Shown piece after piece: positions 1 through 13,300 of a stretch of DNA of 64,000 nt (position 1 is its first letter; every line of letters starts with the position of its first letter). Both the position numbers and the translations under genes were made by a program. Under the pieces are notes generated by a model. The model was not told the DNA's origin and ran no database searches. It saw only the letters and a program-made list of their open reading frames with translations. This stretch comes from Brassica napus (lineage: Eukaryota; Streptophyta; Magnoliopsida; Brassicales; Brassicaceae). The stretch is from the NCBI RefSeq assembly GCF_020379485.1, contig NC_063439.1, positions 12,648,683 through 12,712,682 of the forward strand. Direction: 5' to 3'.

Positions 1-699
1 AAATTATTTGTAGTTCTGTATTTATTTTTACATACATTATTATTTGATTTTTTTTCTTTCTAAAATCTGATTTCTATTATCCTTTTTTGTTAGTTAAAAT
101 TGTATGATTAATTTTCAAATATTTAGTTTATATATGTAAGAATTCAAAATTTACCTCAAAATTTATAACACTTTTTAAATTTACCTTTAAATGCTAATTA
201 TTTTATAAACACTTTAAATTTATTATAAAAATACAAAATTAACCCTTCAAAATTATTTATAAATATTTTACATTATTTGTAAAAGTTTATAAATTCAACC
301 CCATCCCCTAAATACTAAACCTTAAACAATAATCACTAAATTATAAATTAAAATGTTAGAGTATTATATGAATTTGACGAAGAAGGAGAGAAGAAAAACA
401 GTGGTTTGACGAAGAAGGATGATGGTTAACGGCATAGTTATATATGAATTTATAAAATATATATACAAATTTTATATTTTGTAGTGTATTTTATAAGAAA
501 ACTAAAATATTTTTGTTTGTTATTTTTGTATATCCACTGTTAAATACTGGCTAAAACATAGCTATAAATTGCCACAGTAAATCTCGGCTAATCAGCCACG
601 ATTATCCATAATTTTTTATAGCTACGAAAAGTATAATCACGATTTTAGACTATACAGCCCGTGGCTTTACCATAACTATATCAAATGTTTTTAGTAGTG
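1..699. mobile_element. CACTA (En/Spm-type) transposon end, cut by window edge
   Basis: On the minus strand the sequence ending at 699 begins CACTACTAAAAACATTTGAT, the characteristic CACTA terminal inverted repeat. Inside it (about 545-690) are short repeated subterminal motifs around 'tagctat', 'gccac' and 'cacgatt', as in CACTA subterminal regions. No transposase coding is visible and the other end is not in the window. The inner boundary of the element is therefore unknown, and the AT-rich part 1-540 is assigned only by position. Confidence 0.55.
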
Positions 700-1074
700 G
701 AAGGGAAGCTCGTGATTGACTTCCAACATAATAGTGGAAATCTGCAAGTAAGTGCGTGTAAATTGATCTTCAGAATTATGATTAATTATGTTGAATTTGG
801 AGAAAGGAAAAGAGAATTGTTGTCAACAAAGATAAATTATTATTTTTTTGTCAGCTAGTTAAAGGTGAATTAATTTTGAAAAAATCAAAGAAACTTTTCT
901 TGGGGGTAAAAATGTAAAGAAAATCAAAGAAACTTAAGAGAGCAAAATTCAATTAAAGTAAATATTTGTTTTTAAGTTTGTATAATAATTATGTGAATGA
1001 ATAACTTACAGTCTCTTAAACTTGTATTTGTTCCACCTTAAAATCAGGTTATTTGTTTTTCTTTTAAGAAAATA
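700..1074. other. Unassigned AT-rich spacer
   Basis: Nothing recognisable between the CACTA end and the first Helitron. A short direct repeat around 'aaatcaaagaaactt' occurs at about 884 and 921. Confidence 0.5.
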
Positions 1075-4000
1075 CTAGGTGGACCGCCCGCACGCATGTG
1101 CGGACATTAACAGTAATATTAAATTGATATTACATTTACAACTATATAATACTTATGTTACATGTATATGGTTAATATGAAAGATTTGATGTTACATATT
1201 GATATTTATACTATGTTCATATAAACAAAGAATACATTAGAACGTTTAGAAAACGATCACATTTAATACTACTCATAAAATATCAGAAAAATATAATTGA
1301 GAAAAAATAAATATTTCACGCATAACCTCAATAAAAAAATCAGCCATGAAATATAAAAGAGAGATTTGAATTACCTGAGATTTATTATCATTGGTTTCAT
1401 TGTAACAACAGAGATGATTTATGGTTTCCTTCTCTAAGCCTTGAGTCATAAAAGAGGTATTTCTAACAAAAATCTTTAAAGATGTAAACAATCCCCAAAA
1501 GATAACAAATTATATAATTGATAGGACAACGTCAATGAGTTTCAAAGTTTTTAAAAAGCTTTGAGATTACCTTTGACTCTCAGACATACCGAAGAGGATC
1601 ACGCACAATAAATAAATTACACTTGATTAGCATACATATCTTATATTATATTCTTGATAAGTGATTTAACTTTATAAAAAAAATTTATCTTTTTCGAAAG
1701 GGATAAGCAGTTCCTGGATAAACAGAATCGTCTCTTTTTGTTAGTTGAATCACTACTGATGCAAAAATATAGATAGAGATACAACATGGAGATGAAGAGA
1801 ACAAAAATAAACGAAAAAGAAGAATCCCCCATAAAATTACCAGTAATGGTGTTCCCGTCTATGAGTTATTTATTGATTATCATACACCTGCGCAAGATCA
1901 CAAAAGTAGAATTTAAATTATAACGATCAAAAACATATCTAATATATTAAAACAGAAGTCATGACTTCTTTTCATGTGTGATTTTTTTTTAGTTTGGACC
2001 ATTCCTAGAAAATATCATATTTTACATAAGTTCATTATTATATCTTTTAATATCTTTATCTTTTTATTTGAAATACAAATGAATATATTTAAAATGTTCT
2101 AACAAAATCTTTTTAAAATCTTCTTAGAATCTTTTTAAATTTACTTTCGAAAAATAGTCAATTTTAATTTTAATTATCATAAAATATAATTAGAAATTAA
2201 AATTGAATATAGGTTTGGTTTATAAACGAAAATTTATTTCTATTACGATGATTTTGTTAGAAATAAATATTAATTTCTATTTTAATTTTTTTCAAATTTG
2301 TTTTCTAATAAAATAAAAATCATGATTTTTTGATGAGTGATATTTTTATTTGGACCATCATTTAAATTTTCTATTAAATGTATATCACTAATGCTAATAT
2401 ATATAATATTTTTAACTACTTTAATCATAATATCTTTTATATCTTTTAATTTTTTTAAAAAAATTTAAAATTCTAACAAATCTCTTGAATAAGATTATAA
2501 GATCTTAATTGTCATAAATTGAATATAAATATTTTCAACTATTTTTTTAAATGAAATGTTACTAAAAGAATAAAATTATATCCTATTTTATCAATTTTAT
2601 AATAATATATATCATTTTAAAATAAAATCGTTATATTGAACAAAATATGATAAAATTATTTTAAATTGATAAGTTAACATATTTTATTTTCATAAATATC
2701 AAATATTTATGCTAAAAATATAATATGTTGGTAGAACGGGTTAATATTAGTAAATTATATAATACATGTATAAAAATTTCTCTTATCTTAAACTTTTTAA
2801 TATACAGTCATTTATTATAATAAAATTAATAAACATTAAAAATTACTAAAAAAATCTAGCGATTTGAATTACGGATCATGATTATAATAAATTAAATATA
2901 AAATTGTTTTCATATATGTTGTTTCATGCATTAAAAAAATTAGTTTAGTAATCAAACGCAAATTCAATATGGCAAATATATAATAAGCAACATATATATG
3001 TGATGATTTTAATTTACAGCATGAAAATTATAAAATTATTATATTTGGCATAATTATACAAACATTTAAATATGTGAGTAACATTAAAAATATATAATAA
3101 TTATGTAAAACAAATATCTATATATGTAAATGTGAAATATATATCTGCACGGTTGTGCGGGTGGAAATCTAGTGAAAACTTAAAAGAATAGATGCGTGAA
3201 ACTAATGGGGGTGGTGTGATATTTATATAGCAAATTAGTTTAAATTTCTAAATGACCTAGTTTTCAAGAGAAGCTACGAGATAGAATATCCTATGATAAA
3301 TTTTAATTCAGCTATGAGATAGAATATTTTCTAATAAATTTTTAAAGATATTCTGGTTATAATATATACATAATTTTGGTAACTCAAATCTTGTTATATA
3401 TATATATATATATATATATTTAAATATTAAATGCATGCTATTAGAAAAAAAGATATCTCGTCAGTTGATTGCAACTGATTTTTGATAGAACAAATCCCAC
3501 TATAAGGATTTAAATAATAGATAATAAGGAAATAATAAGAAATTTTAACGTTAAAACCCCCAACTAAGTTTGTTTTGGGTAAAAACCCTCAAACTAAGTA
3601 TTTAACGAAAACCCCCCTAAACTAATTTTATTTAATTAATTAAACTCTGATAGGTCATAATTACTATTACTACGAGTAAATATTTAGTTTAGGGGTTTCT
3701 ACACTAAGTAAACATAGTTGAGGAAATTTTCCATTAAAATGAAAAAAATCAAAATATTGTAGTAGGAGGATAAATTTTCAAAATACATTTTATAAATTAA
3801 TGTATAAGCTTCTATAAATGACTTAGAACCTCTTATAATAATTTAAAACATCGGATTTTATAAATGTATTTATAATTTTGTAAATGATTTATAAAGCATG
3901 CATTGAATTATTAGACATTAATAGTTATTATGATACTTTATATACAAATATAATTCTTTCTATACGAATATAAAATCATTATATCAATTCAAATAAACAC

Positions 4001-4787
4001 TTTTGTCTATTATTTTATGTAATTTATAAATATATAAAAAATTGATCGTATTATTATTCTTTCATAGTTTCAACAATTAGTTACCATAAATAATTATTTC
4101 TAATATTATGTAGATTATTTGGAAAGTGGTAATTGAATTATCCTTTCCTTTTAGATATAATTATAATAAATAAAATTAAAAATCATCGGTCAATCAAATT
4201 ATAACAATTTGAAGAATTCATTTATGATCAACACGTAATAAAAAATCATTTATGTGACTTCTCAATCAATATATAGTACGATTTATATTTTTATAAATAA
4301 TTTATAACATTATATAAATAATTTTAAAATTCTGATAAATTTATTCTGTAAACAACGATAAATAATTTAAAAATCATATTAATAAACATGTTTGGATTTT
4401 GTAATATTTAAAATAGTTATTATATAATTATATTCGAATACAATTCATCAAGTAGAGTATAAAACTATTATAATTGTTTTATATAAAAATTCGTTCATTA
4501 TATTTTATAGTTTATAAATATTAAAAGTAATAAATATAACATTATTAATGTTTCTATAATTTCGAGATTTAGTTGCCATAAATTGTTATTTGTAATATTA
4601 TTTAGATTATATGGCAAGTGATATTAAATATTTTTAGACTTACCTTAAATTTTTAGATCTAATTTAAATAAATAAAAATTAAAAACAATCGACCAATCAA
4701 ATTATAATTTTTTTTTTTGAAACTTCACTTATGAGTGACACGTTACCAGACCTCACTAAAGTGACTTCTCTTTTAATATATAGAGGA
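1075..4787 (-). mobile_element. Non-autonomous Helitron H0, interrupted by a nested Helitron
   Basis: Read on the minus strand it starts with TCCTCTATATATTAAAAGAG at 4787 and ends with a GC-rich hairpin (about 1083-1104) followed by CTAG at 1075-1078. It lies between A and T, with no target duplication. These are the Helitron hallmarks: 5' TC, a 3' hairpin, CTRR, and AT insertion. It aligns along its length with the copy at 20681-23158. A small ORF, 1641-1832 minus (63 aa, MGDSSF...), has a close match at 22400-22594; it is probably a passenger segment and not a functional gene. A second internal 5'-like head lies at about 4285. Length without the nested insertion is about 2.48 kb, equal to the sister copy. 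No Rep/helicase coding is seen, so it would depend on an autonomous Helitron. Confidence 0.85.
1938..3172 (+). mobile_element. Nested non-autonomous Helitron inside H0
   Basis: Starts TCTAATATATTAAAACAGAAG at 1938 and ends with hairpin 'ctgcacggttgtgcgg' followed by ...ATCTAG at 3172. The base before is A (1937) and the base after is T (3173). Removing it restores the sequence of the sister Helitron H1, whose matching uninterrupted site is in the 'tttcatatgtttttgatcg' stretch at about 22290-22307. It is AT-rich and non-coding. Confidence 0.88.
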
Positions 4788-5011
4788 TCATTATCTACTA
4801 AAGATACTTTTCATAATTCTAAAAATATACTAAATAAATGTATTTTTTACTAGTTCACCAAAATTTAAATAATTTCCATAATCAACCACAATACATGGAG
4901 GGGATGTGTTAAAAATGAGTGAAAGCAATGATTTCGAGATGGAACAGCTGCGGCAACTTGCCTTGGTTGAAACGCATAAAAATGCGAGATGGAGATATAT
5001 TTGGTCCACCT

Positions 5012-7114
5012 GCAGTGGACATTTTTTTTTTCCGTCTAAAATTATATTAGTCGTAAAACATCGTTTTACAAGAACCCATGAAAGGGAACCACAGCCGGCG
5101 GAACAACCGTACATCCCCGGAAACTAAGCCAGCGGAACAACTATATATCCCTGGAAACAACAGCCCAATCAAGGCAACTACTAACCAAACTAATATCAAA
5201 GCTGAAACAAGCAAGATTAACCGCCAGATATAAGTGAACGGCTTCAAAACACCATAGAAGAGCCCGTATAGAAACCATGTTCTGAGAAGATAAAATCACA
5301 CTAGGATAAACCTTTTCCCACGAAGACATTTGCCCACCTAGCAAACTCCACAATTATAAGGAATCAACCAACAAGAAAATCCAAACAATTATCTTCACCC
5401 GTTGCTGCATAATGGCCTTAAAGTCCAAACCCATAATCCAGACAGTATCAAGGCAGCAGGACTACACCATGGAAGCCAAAACGACGACGAAAGCAAGGTG
5501 GAGACGAATTGGAGATGGGAAAAGGAGAACTCCTGGTCTCTTGACGAAGAACCCAAACACAACTCAAATCTTGCACAAAGAAGAACAGACTCAAAACTAG
5601 AATTGAAGAAAGTACAGTAATGTCGTCAGCGAAAGCGCCTGCCCCGCACCAAGCGGCTGCACCGCACCGTCAAGAGATCCCCGATCTCAGATCTGGCGCC
5701 AGACGCACCACCGAACCCAACTCTCTGAAAAGAGCTGAAACAACAAAGATACTGGAACTAGAAAAAGTTCCCCACCAAACTTCGAAGCGAGGAGCACAAC
5801 AATAAAAATACAAGCAATGCTACTTCAAACCGTGATAAACCACGGGCCACTCCTGGTCACACAGAGTCCCACCACTTGAAGATCCTCCTGCTAACCTGAA
5901 AGCAGAACGCCATGACCCCACCAAAACGCAGAGACCTCGACTTCGTACTTTTCAGAGAAAATCAAGCTTTGACAATCGCTCCCGCCTGACTGCACAGCCT
6001 CCTACCGCAACAAACAGACGGGGAGAGGAGACCAAAGTCCACAAACCCAAATCAAACAAAGACAAAGCGGGTACGGACGGACCGCAATGAATTAAAACCT
6101 GAACGCTGCTCCATAACCTGCAAAAGCGAATGCGATGTAACATTGCCATGATCGAATAAGATGCACGGCCCTGGGATATGTCACAAAGCCGGAAGATCCA
6201 CCGAGGATACGCAGACTCCTCAGACAGAAGAAGCCAACAGAAGCCTCGTCAACCGCCTTCTCCAAGAACAGGAGAAAGGAAAGCTTTATCTTGTAAGAAG
6301 GAAGGATCGGTGGGACGATACCAACCACACCAATACGAATCGGAGCAACACCACCAGAGAGATACGTCGACATAACTCCCCCGGAGTACATGAACAACTC
6401 ACCAGGAAGAGGAAGGAAATCAAGAAGGAGTAAGCAGAACCGCATCAAAGAGGCCATAGACGACCACCTTCGACACCGCAACGCTGCCTGCTCCACACGC
6501 CAACACCGCGGGCTCCAACACACGCCAGCAGCCTGAGCTAAGCGAGTCTCTGAGTTAAAGGGAACCTCCAGAGTTCTTAAGGCAGTAGCAACGCAAACCA
6601 CGGAAATCCAAGACGCCAAGGTAGAGTCAACGATTTGCTGCTATACGCCTCTCATCCACCGCTCGGAGTGAGGAAGCACGGAGGCTACCAACCGGAACAG
6701 AACAGATGAGACAGCCGAACCTCCTCCACGCGCAATCGACCCTACAAGAAGCAAAGGGGCTTCCTGCCAAACCCTAAAATCCGACCTCACCAGACGAAAC
6801 CACACCCTCTCTGCGTCTAGACTCCAACCACCTGGCATACCACGCTGAACCCGGAGCTCCCCTGCAGCAGAGACGAACACGACGGGCCTCCAGAAGCAGA
6901 GCGATGACAAGGCAGGGAGAGTGAAGAGAACACCGGTGAAGCAAAGGGAAAACGAAGAGACAAGAGAAGAGGAGGAGCCTCCGGTGCCGGATCTTGCGCT
7001 CACGCGCCGTCCGTACCGGAGCGAGTGAGATCTACTTCGACGGCGTCTGCAAGAAAACTCGACTTTAGAGTCTCTGCTGAAGTTTTTTTGTAACTCGAGC
7101 AGTGGACATTTTTT
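5012..7114 (-). mobile_element. Poly(A) retroposon A with 16-bp target duplication
   Basis: A 2.07-kb GC-rich block (5028-7098) in AT-rich DNA, flanked by identical copies of GCAGTGGACATTTTTT at 5012-5027 and 7099-7114. The left edge is oligo(T) followed by 'ccgtc', so the element runs on the minus strand and ends TTTTAGACGG-poly(A). Long target duplications plus a poly(A) tail indicate target-primed reverse transcription. I see no reverse transcriptase or endonuclease motif. Sense-strand ORFs at 6092-6619 (175 aa) and 6641-7003 (120 aa) resemble nothing I know and may be chance. It could be a Sadhu-like retroposon or a LINE-derived non-autonomous element. Confidence 0.8.
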
Positions 7115-7300
7115 ACCAAGGTATCTAAAGAAAAATAAACTAATATAAAAATGAAAAATTTACTTTCTAGAACACATTTTCACTTTTCAATTACACAATC
7201 AAACACTTCTTGCATGACACACATTTGATCCTTGCGAATTGTCCTTTTTGTCCTCAACTAAAGGAATATTCAACTACAAATTCCTAATTTATTCTTTTTC

Positions 7301-8230
7301 CAAACGAAACTGACTTTGTTTTTTTTTTCCGTCAATAGATATTTGATTAACGGGCCTAAAAACCCCACAGTACAACATACAGAAGCCCATGAAAATGGGC
7401 TAAAAACAATAAAATTCTGGGTCCAAGGCCCAACTACAAAAACCCTAGGACACACGAGGCTCCGCCGCCGCGCGGACAAACGCTGCGGCTCCGATGTCGC
7501 CCTCGCTTCGAAACAACAGCGGGAACCAACCGTCGATTCACCCGGATCCACCGGAGCTAACTGACTCCACACCATCACCACCGCAAACATTTTCAACTCA
7601 AGTGAACCCAATTTTAGAGAGCATCAATCGACTGTTCGAGATCTCATCCTTCACCATTCATCGCAAGCATCGAGAGGAAGACTTCACGCGAACCATCACC
7701 GTTAACCATGGTCGAGCTTCGATCGTCCTCCGACGTCGTCTCCACCAATCCAAACCAAACCAAAAGCGAAAAACTAAAACGAAAGAACAGACTAAACCCT
7801 AAAACGGAACTAGGGAACCAACCGTCGGCGAGGCAAGGCATGGAACGCTTTCACCCCCCGTGATCTAGACCGACGATGGCAGAGCTAACGAAGCCTCCAC
7901 CTCTCGGGGACAGGAACCGGCGTCGATGGAGCTGGAGGAGCCTCCGCCTCCCGGAGACAAAACCAAATAGCCGCACAATGAGCTTCACCGCGCCTTTCTC
8001 AACACGACCGCGCCTTTACGCCAGAGACAGATCCGTCATGGGCGGCCTTGTTACAGAGCTCAGGCAAGGCGGAGGAGAGAGGGGACGAGAGCGAAGCGAA
8101 AATCGAAGGCTTTAACGGTGGCTTAAGGGGCTCCGGTGAAGGCACGCACGCTCACGCACCGGCCGGTCACCGGACCCGATTATAGATCTACTTTCTCTCT
8201 CTAAAAGCACGCAAACGTAACTGACTTTGT
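7301..8230 (-). mobile_element. Poly(A) retroposon B with about 19-bp target duplication
   Basis: An approximately 0.9-kb GC-rich block (7320-8211). Its target duplication is CAAACGAAACTGACTTTGT at 7301-7319 and CAAACGTAACTGACTTTGT at 8212-8230, with one mismatch. It starts with oligo(T) then 'ccgtc' on the plus strand, so it lies on the minus strand and has the same ...GACGG-poly(A) end as retroposon A 200 bp away. The 5' ends also share GTAGATCT, CCGGT and GTGAGCG words, so both probably belong to one family. No convincing protein is encoded. The size and structure fit a Sadhu-like non-autonomous retroposon, but I cannot confirm that name. Confidence 0.78.
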
Positions 8231-10307
8231 AACTAGATAAAAAATGAAACAATTAAAGAAAAGCAAAATACTTTAATCTCTCTCCTATATCCCCAATTTC
8301 GATTTCCAAGCCACTTTCCCAATTCTCTAACCCTAATTGTGACTATTTCATGTATTCCTCTCCCTCTAGTTGCAGAACATGAATCATTGGAACTGGTGTC
8401 TGGTTAATGTCCTGAACAACATGATGATGGTGATGATGATAGTTGATTTTCCTTTCATGTAAGGTAAAGAGAAAGCCGCTACGAAGAAATGAATTTTTTC
8501 GATTCGGTAAAAGTTACGGTGGAGAGCGGCACCGGACCACCACCACCGCAAACTCTGGTCGCCGGAAGCACGAGCAACATCAACTGCAGTGTTGATGTGG
8601 AGGAGTTCCATGAGTTCCATCTCAGCTCACAATATTGTCCTCAAGCTTCTTCAACACCTCGGCAGTTTCACATCAGTCCTCTTCTTCCATGTGACAATTA
8701 GTTGTTGTGTTTCCGTGTGGCTCCTTCTTCCTTGTGTAGTCAAGCTCAAGTCCGAACTATGGCGATCTCATCAACAACGGCCACCATCGATCCAAAAGCT
8801 CTAGAGCAACAATGGTGAAATTTCACAGTTTTGCATTTGTGGTCCCTCACCTTTTGGGTATTCATGCGTTTACCCCAAAGTTCTTAAAATGTAAAGAGAA
8901 GTCCTCTCGATTTAGTCCCAGATTTTCAATTTGTACAGTTCAGATCCTGTCAAATGCAATTAAATAAATATTTTGCATCCAATAGCAAGAACAATTGCTA
9001 AAACTCATTAAATAGCAATATCTTAGTCATTAACACTGAAGACTCAACTTTTTTCTTTTAACTTGATTAATTTAGCAATAATATTTAGTCACGTCTCTCT
9101 GTCCACAACAATAAATTATCATGTTTACAATTTTTGAGTTCTTCGTTCTATACAACAAATTATATATCCTACATTTATCATATTTATTGAGATCTTTGTC
9201 CACCATTCTTTATCCACAACTTTTTTTATGATCGAGAACGTCTGCTTTTAAAAAATTTAGGTTTGTGTCCATGTCCACACATTTTTATATAAATGTTTAT
9301 ATATCCATGTCCACACATTTTTATATAAATGTTTATATATATATATGAAATAGATGTTAAAAGTAAAGAATCTTATGTATAATTTATTATGTTAATTATA
9401 TTTAATTTAATATATTTTAAATTTTGAGATAAGAGTAAAAGAAAACAAAAAGCAAAATAAAAAAAACAATGATAGTATAAAAATAAAAAATAAAATGGTG
9501 GACACTTTTTTATATACACGTACTTTAGTAACATCTGCAAGTTACTTTTTCTAACTAGATAACAAATTGACTTTTCAGATGTTTAACTAAAACAATTATA
9601 TCACTCTCTTCCATCGTTGAGCAAAGGGCATATGAGTCAAAAAAATATCTCGTACACCGTAAAAGTGTGCCTCCAGCACATTATATCTTAAAGTGTCAAA
9701 AAAAGAAAAATGTGTCTCATAGAGAAATCAACTCTATAAAAATTGGAAACAAAAAGAATGTTCGATGAAAGAGAAAGTAAGAAATGAAAAAGACTTTTCA
9801 TTTTTGTTTGAAGAATAATTCTACGGATGTCAACACCACGTATTTTAACACATTAATTTTTAATTATGTAGTTACTTTACTTTAAAATACTAATATATTG
9901 AATTAGAAAATAGTTGATAAAGAAACCTATTACTAATGATGCTCAGGTAGCAGGCTAGAGAAACTTTAAATTTTTAGATTATGATTAAAATCGTGTAAGG
10001 TATTTTTTAAAGAAAACTAACATTTAGTCAAAACAACAAACAATAAAATTATAACACAATAATAATATATACGTTATTGATAATATCATATTTGTTGACA
10101 GAAAATGATAATATCATACTTATTGGAATTACGAGAGCAGTATTGTCAAATAAGTAGCACACTTATTCCATTGCAAGAAAAACAGAAGATAAATTTTAAT
10201 TCAAAAGAATTACGTCTGTGTTACAAATAAATAATACTTTTCCATCATGAGTTGCTGTTTTATTGGTGATTCATGCAGATTTCATCAATAAACTGCGTTT
10301 GTTGTTT
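8231..10307. other. Intergenic region downstream of the FAR gene
   Basis: AT-rich. It includes a short less AT-rich stretch (about 8280-8820) with an ORF at 8489-8701 (70 aa) that has no recognisable motif and cannot be called a gene. A 35-bp near-perfect tandem pair containing 'atgtccacacatttttatat' is at about 9269-9340. The last few hundred bases should contain the FAR 3' UTR. Confidence 0.5.
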
Positions 10308-13300
10308 TTATTTCTTAAGTACGTGTGTGATGAGGCCAGGAATATGTACACTTGTGAGGTAGTCTCCCCAATTAATGCCTTTTGGGTCAAAATCAAACAT
10401 CGATCCCTTTGAAGTTTTTGTCTCATCTTCTTTTTGATTGGCGCATAAGCTCTTAGTATTCCTATCGTCGAATCTGAAAAAAGTATTGTGTAATAAATTT
10501 AAAATAGAACATTTCAAAATAGCGATATACGTTACAACACAATTCGTACATGCCCTTGAAGAGTACGTAAGGCTCGTAAAGCTCTACCAATCTCATCACC
10601 ATATTGATTTTGCGGTTCTTGTCTCCGTATTTATCTCCGCTTCTCCAAGGATATATTATGTCAATTAATTTCAACAACTGATTTTGAAAGAAAAGACAGA
10701 AAGATTAACTATACATCAAAACTATGAAGAAAACAATGTCTTTATAAAATCTAATCATATCTCGAAACTTAAAACAATATGTTAATGTTTCATAATGTAG
10801 TTTTAAAACCATAAGATATTAGTACCTGTAAAGGTAGTTTGAAACGTAGGGTCATGTACAGGCTGAACAAAGCCATGGTTGATATAAGCCTCACTTTTGA
10901 GACGGCAATGAGCGAGCCATTGCGACTACGCAAAGGGCTTTTAGTAAAGTAACGAACGGAAATCTCATGAATTTCTCCAAATGTCACTGGGTTCTGGTGT
11001 GATGAACCAACATGGTACACCATGTGAACCCCTGAACCTCCAGCATGTGTAGCTGTAGCCGTGATCATCGCGTTTGCCACCATATCCACTGGTATCTGTC
11101 GACAACGTTTTCCATATTACATCACATTTACATCAAAATCTGGAGCTATCTTGATCTCATTTTTTAAAATATAAAAATTTGAATAGATAAATATTTAGGG
11201 ACATGTCTAGTTAGTGACCTTACCATATCGCAGACTGAGTTCACATCGACAAGAAAACACTTGAGCACTCCCTTTCCGTATGCAACAATCACGCTGTCTA
11301 CAGTTCTACATTCAAATACTATACTATTTAATAATGTGAATAATTGTAATACACAAAGATAAAAATTCTAAACATGCTGATTGGTAGGCCTGAGGGTCGG
11401 GTTTGGGTAGATAGATTCTTATTGGGTCCGGGCCTTTCGGGTGGATGAATTTTTGATCCATATAAGTAGGTCAGTCTTGTCTGGATCGGTTCTCATCCAA
11501 ATGTTTGATACCAATAAAAACCAAAATCTTCTCGATTTCATTCGATTTCAGTTTTTTTCTTTCTTTTCATCTAATCTCGAAACTATACCCAACACAATTA
11601 ACCAAATTAACCGGAAATTTGATAATATGCTCTTTATTCCATGAATCTAAAAAAAATACTCCATCTGTTTCTATATAATCCATATTTTAGAAAAACAATT
11701 GTTTGAAAAAGTACATATTTCACATCAATTGTATTTACTGAATTTTGATTGGATAGAAAGTATGAGAAATAGCTATTACAAAAAATAATACATTTAATGA
11801 CATTTTTTCTTAACTTGTGTGAAAATTCTAAAACATACATTGGAAATGGATTGAGTATAATTTTAGATCCTTAAATAATTACAAATGCAATTTTAACCCC
11901 TGAAGTAATCCCACCTTTACTATATCCAAGTTTCATAGTGCCTATAAATATTACAAAACTGAAATTTTCAAATAAAATTACACTACGACTGTAGTTACAG
12001 TCTTATGCATTATAAATTTCAGGTTGGGTGTAGATCAATTCTTATCGTTGAAAGTTTTGTACCCATATATGTATCTATATAGTTTTGCTTTGATTTTTCA
12101 GGTCGGTTCGGATTTTTGGGTCTGGTTAGAAGGTCTGTTATGGACCAACGGCATGTTGGTTTTATCTTCTAGAATCAAAATTCAGATTCCCAATGAATAA
12201 TAAAGTTACCTTAACCCTTCGATCCAACCAGGAAATGGTTCAGAAAGAGTGCTGGTGATCATCGTGGGACGGATGATGACAAGAGGAAGACTTTCTCTAT
12301 GGTTACCAATAAGCATCTCTCCCATTGATTTGGTGAAAACATATGTGTTTGGCCATCCATGGAGCTTTGCCCTAGTAATCAACATACTTACGAAATTATA
12401 ACTCATCGATCAAATCTGATAAGTAATTACAAAGGACTTTTTAATCATCAACAACACTCACCTTTCCATTCCGAGTTCCTTCATGGAGAGAGTAATGTCT
12501 TCATCTGAACAATCTTGGTCATGGAGCTCTTTTAATCTTTTCTTCATCAGTTCCATTTCAAAGTTTATATCCAATTGATGACCAGCTTCGTTACGAATCT
12601 CTTCCATTGCGAATGGCTTTTCACGTAGGAGACCAGACTTTTCTCCACAAACATAAGCTAAAGAAACATACACGACTATAAGTTTCAGAAAACATATCAC
12701 AGAAATAAACATTGAAATAATTTCCTTAAAGGAAACTAGATGAATAAAAACGTACGTAAAACACTCACCCGTTGAGACATGGAGAAGCAATTGTGCTTTA
12801 ACACATTTTTTGGCGAAGTTAAGGACATTGAGAGCTCCAAATGTGTTGATTCCAAGCCCAACGTCATATCTTTTTCATATGCAACATTAATGACACAATT
12901 TTAGTCTGATTTAAAAAGTATAAATGTCTTGTAGCTAGTACCTTTCGTCAAAGTTTGTTGTGGCTGCGACATTTACAACAATATCAATTTCTTTTTGCAT
13001 ACGTTCTCTGAGATTAGAGTCTTTCACGCCAAAACAATCGGTCGAAATATCACCTGCTACCGGGACAACTTTTTCAGAGAACAATGTATTCAAATTCTCT
13101 TCGCCAATATTCTCTCTCAACACCTTGAAAAGATCTTTCTCAAACACCTGTTATGTATGTATATATCATGAAACAAATCGGACTAATAAACATCAAGAAA
13201 TGAACCCACTCCTTTCATATACGAATATTTGTTCGTTCACATATATATTATGTAATGAGTTAGGTTTTCTTAATATATCACCTCTGCTCGTAAGCGTTTC

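Noticed and set aside
1641..1832. Conserved 63-aa protein in Helitrons H0 and H1
   Set aside because: Conservation between two recent copies of one transposon is expected without selection. The frame is short and hydrophobic and no other evidence supports translation.
6092..7003. 175-aa and 120-aa minus-strand ORFs in retroposon A
   Set aside because: They lie on the element's sense strand, but composition is GC-driven, no motif is recognised and retroposon B does not conserve them. Not called as genes.
8489..8701. Possible small peptide gene (70 aa)
   Set aside because: No signal peptide, no conserved terminal motif and no splice structure; overlapping ORFs of similar size exist in other frames.
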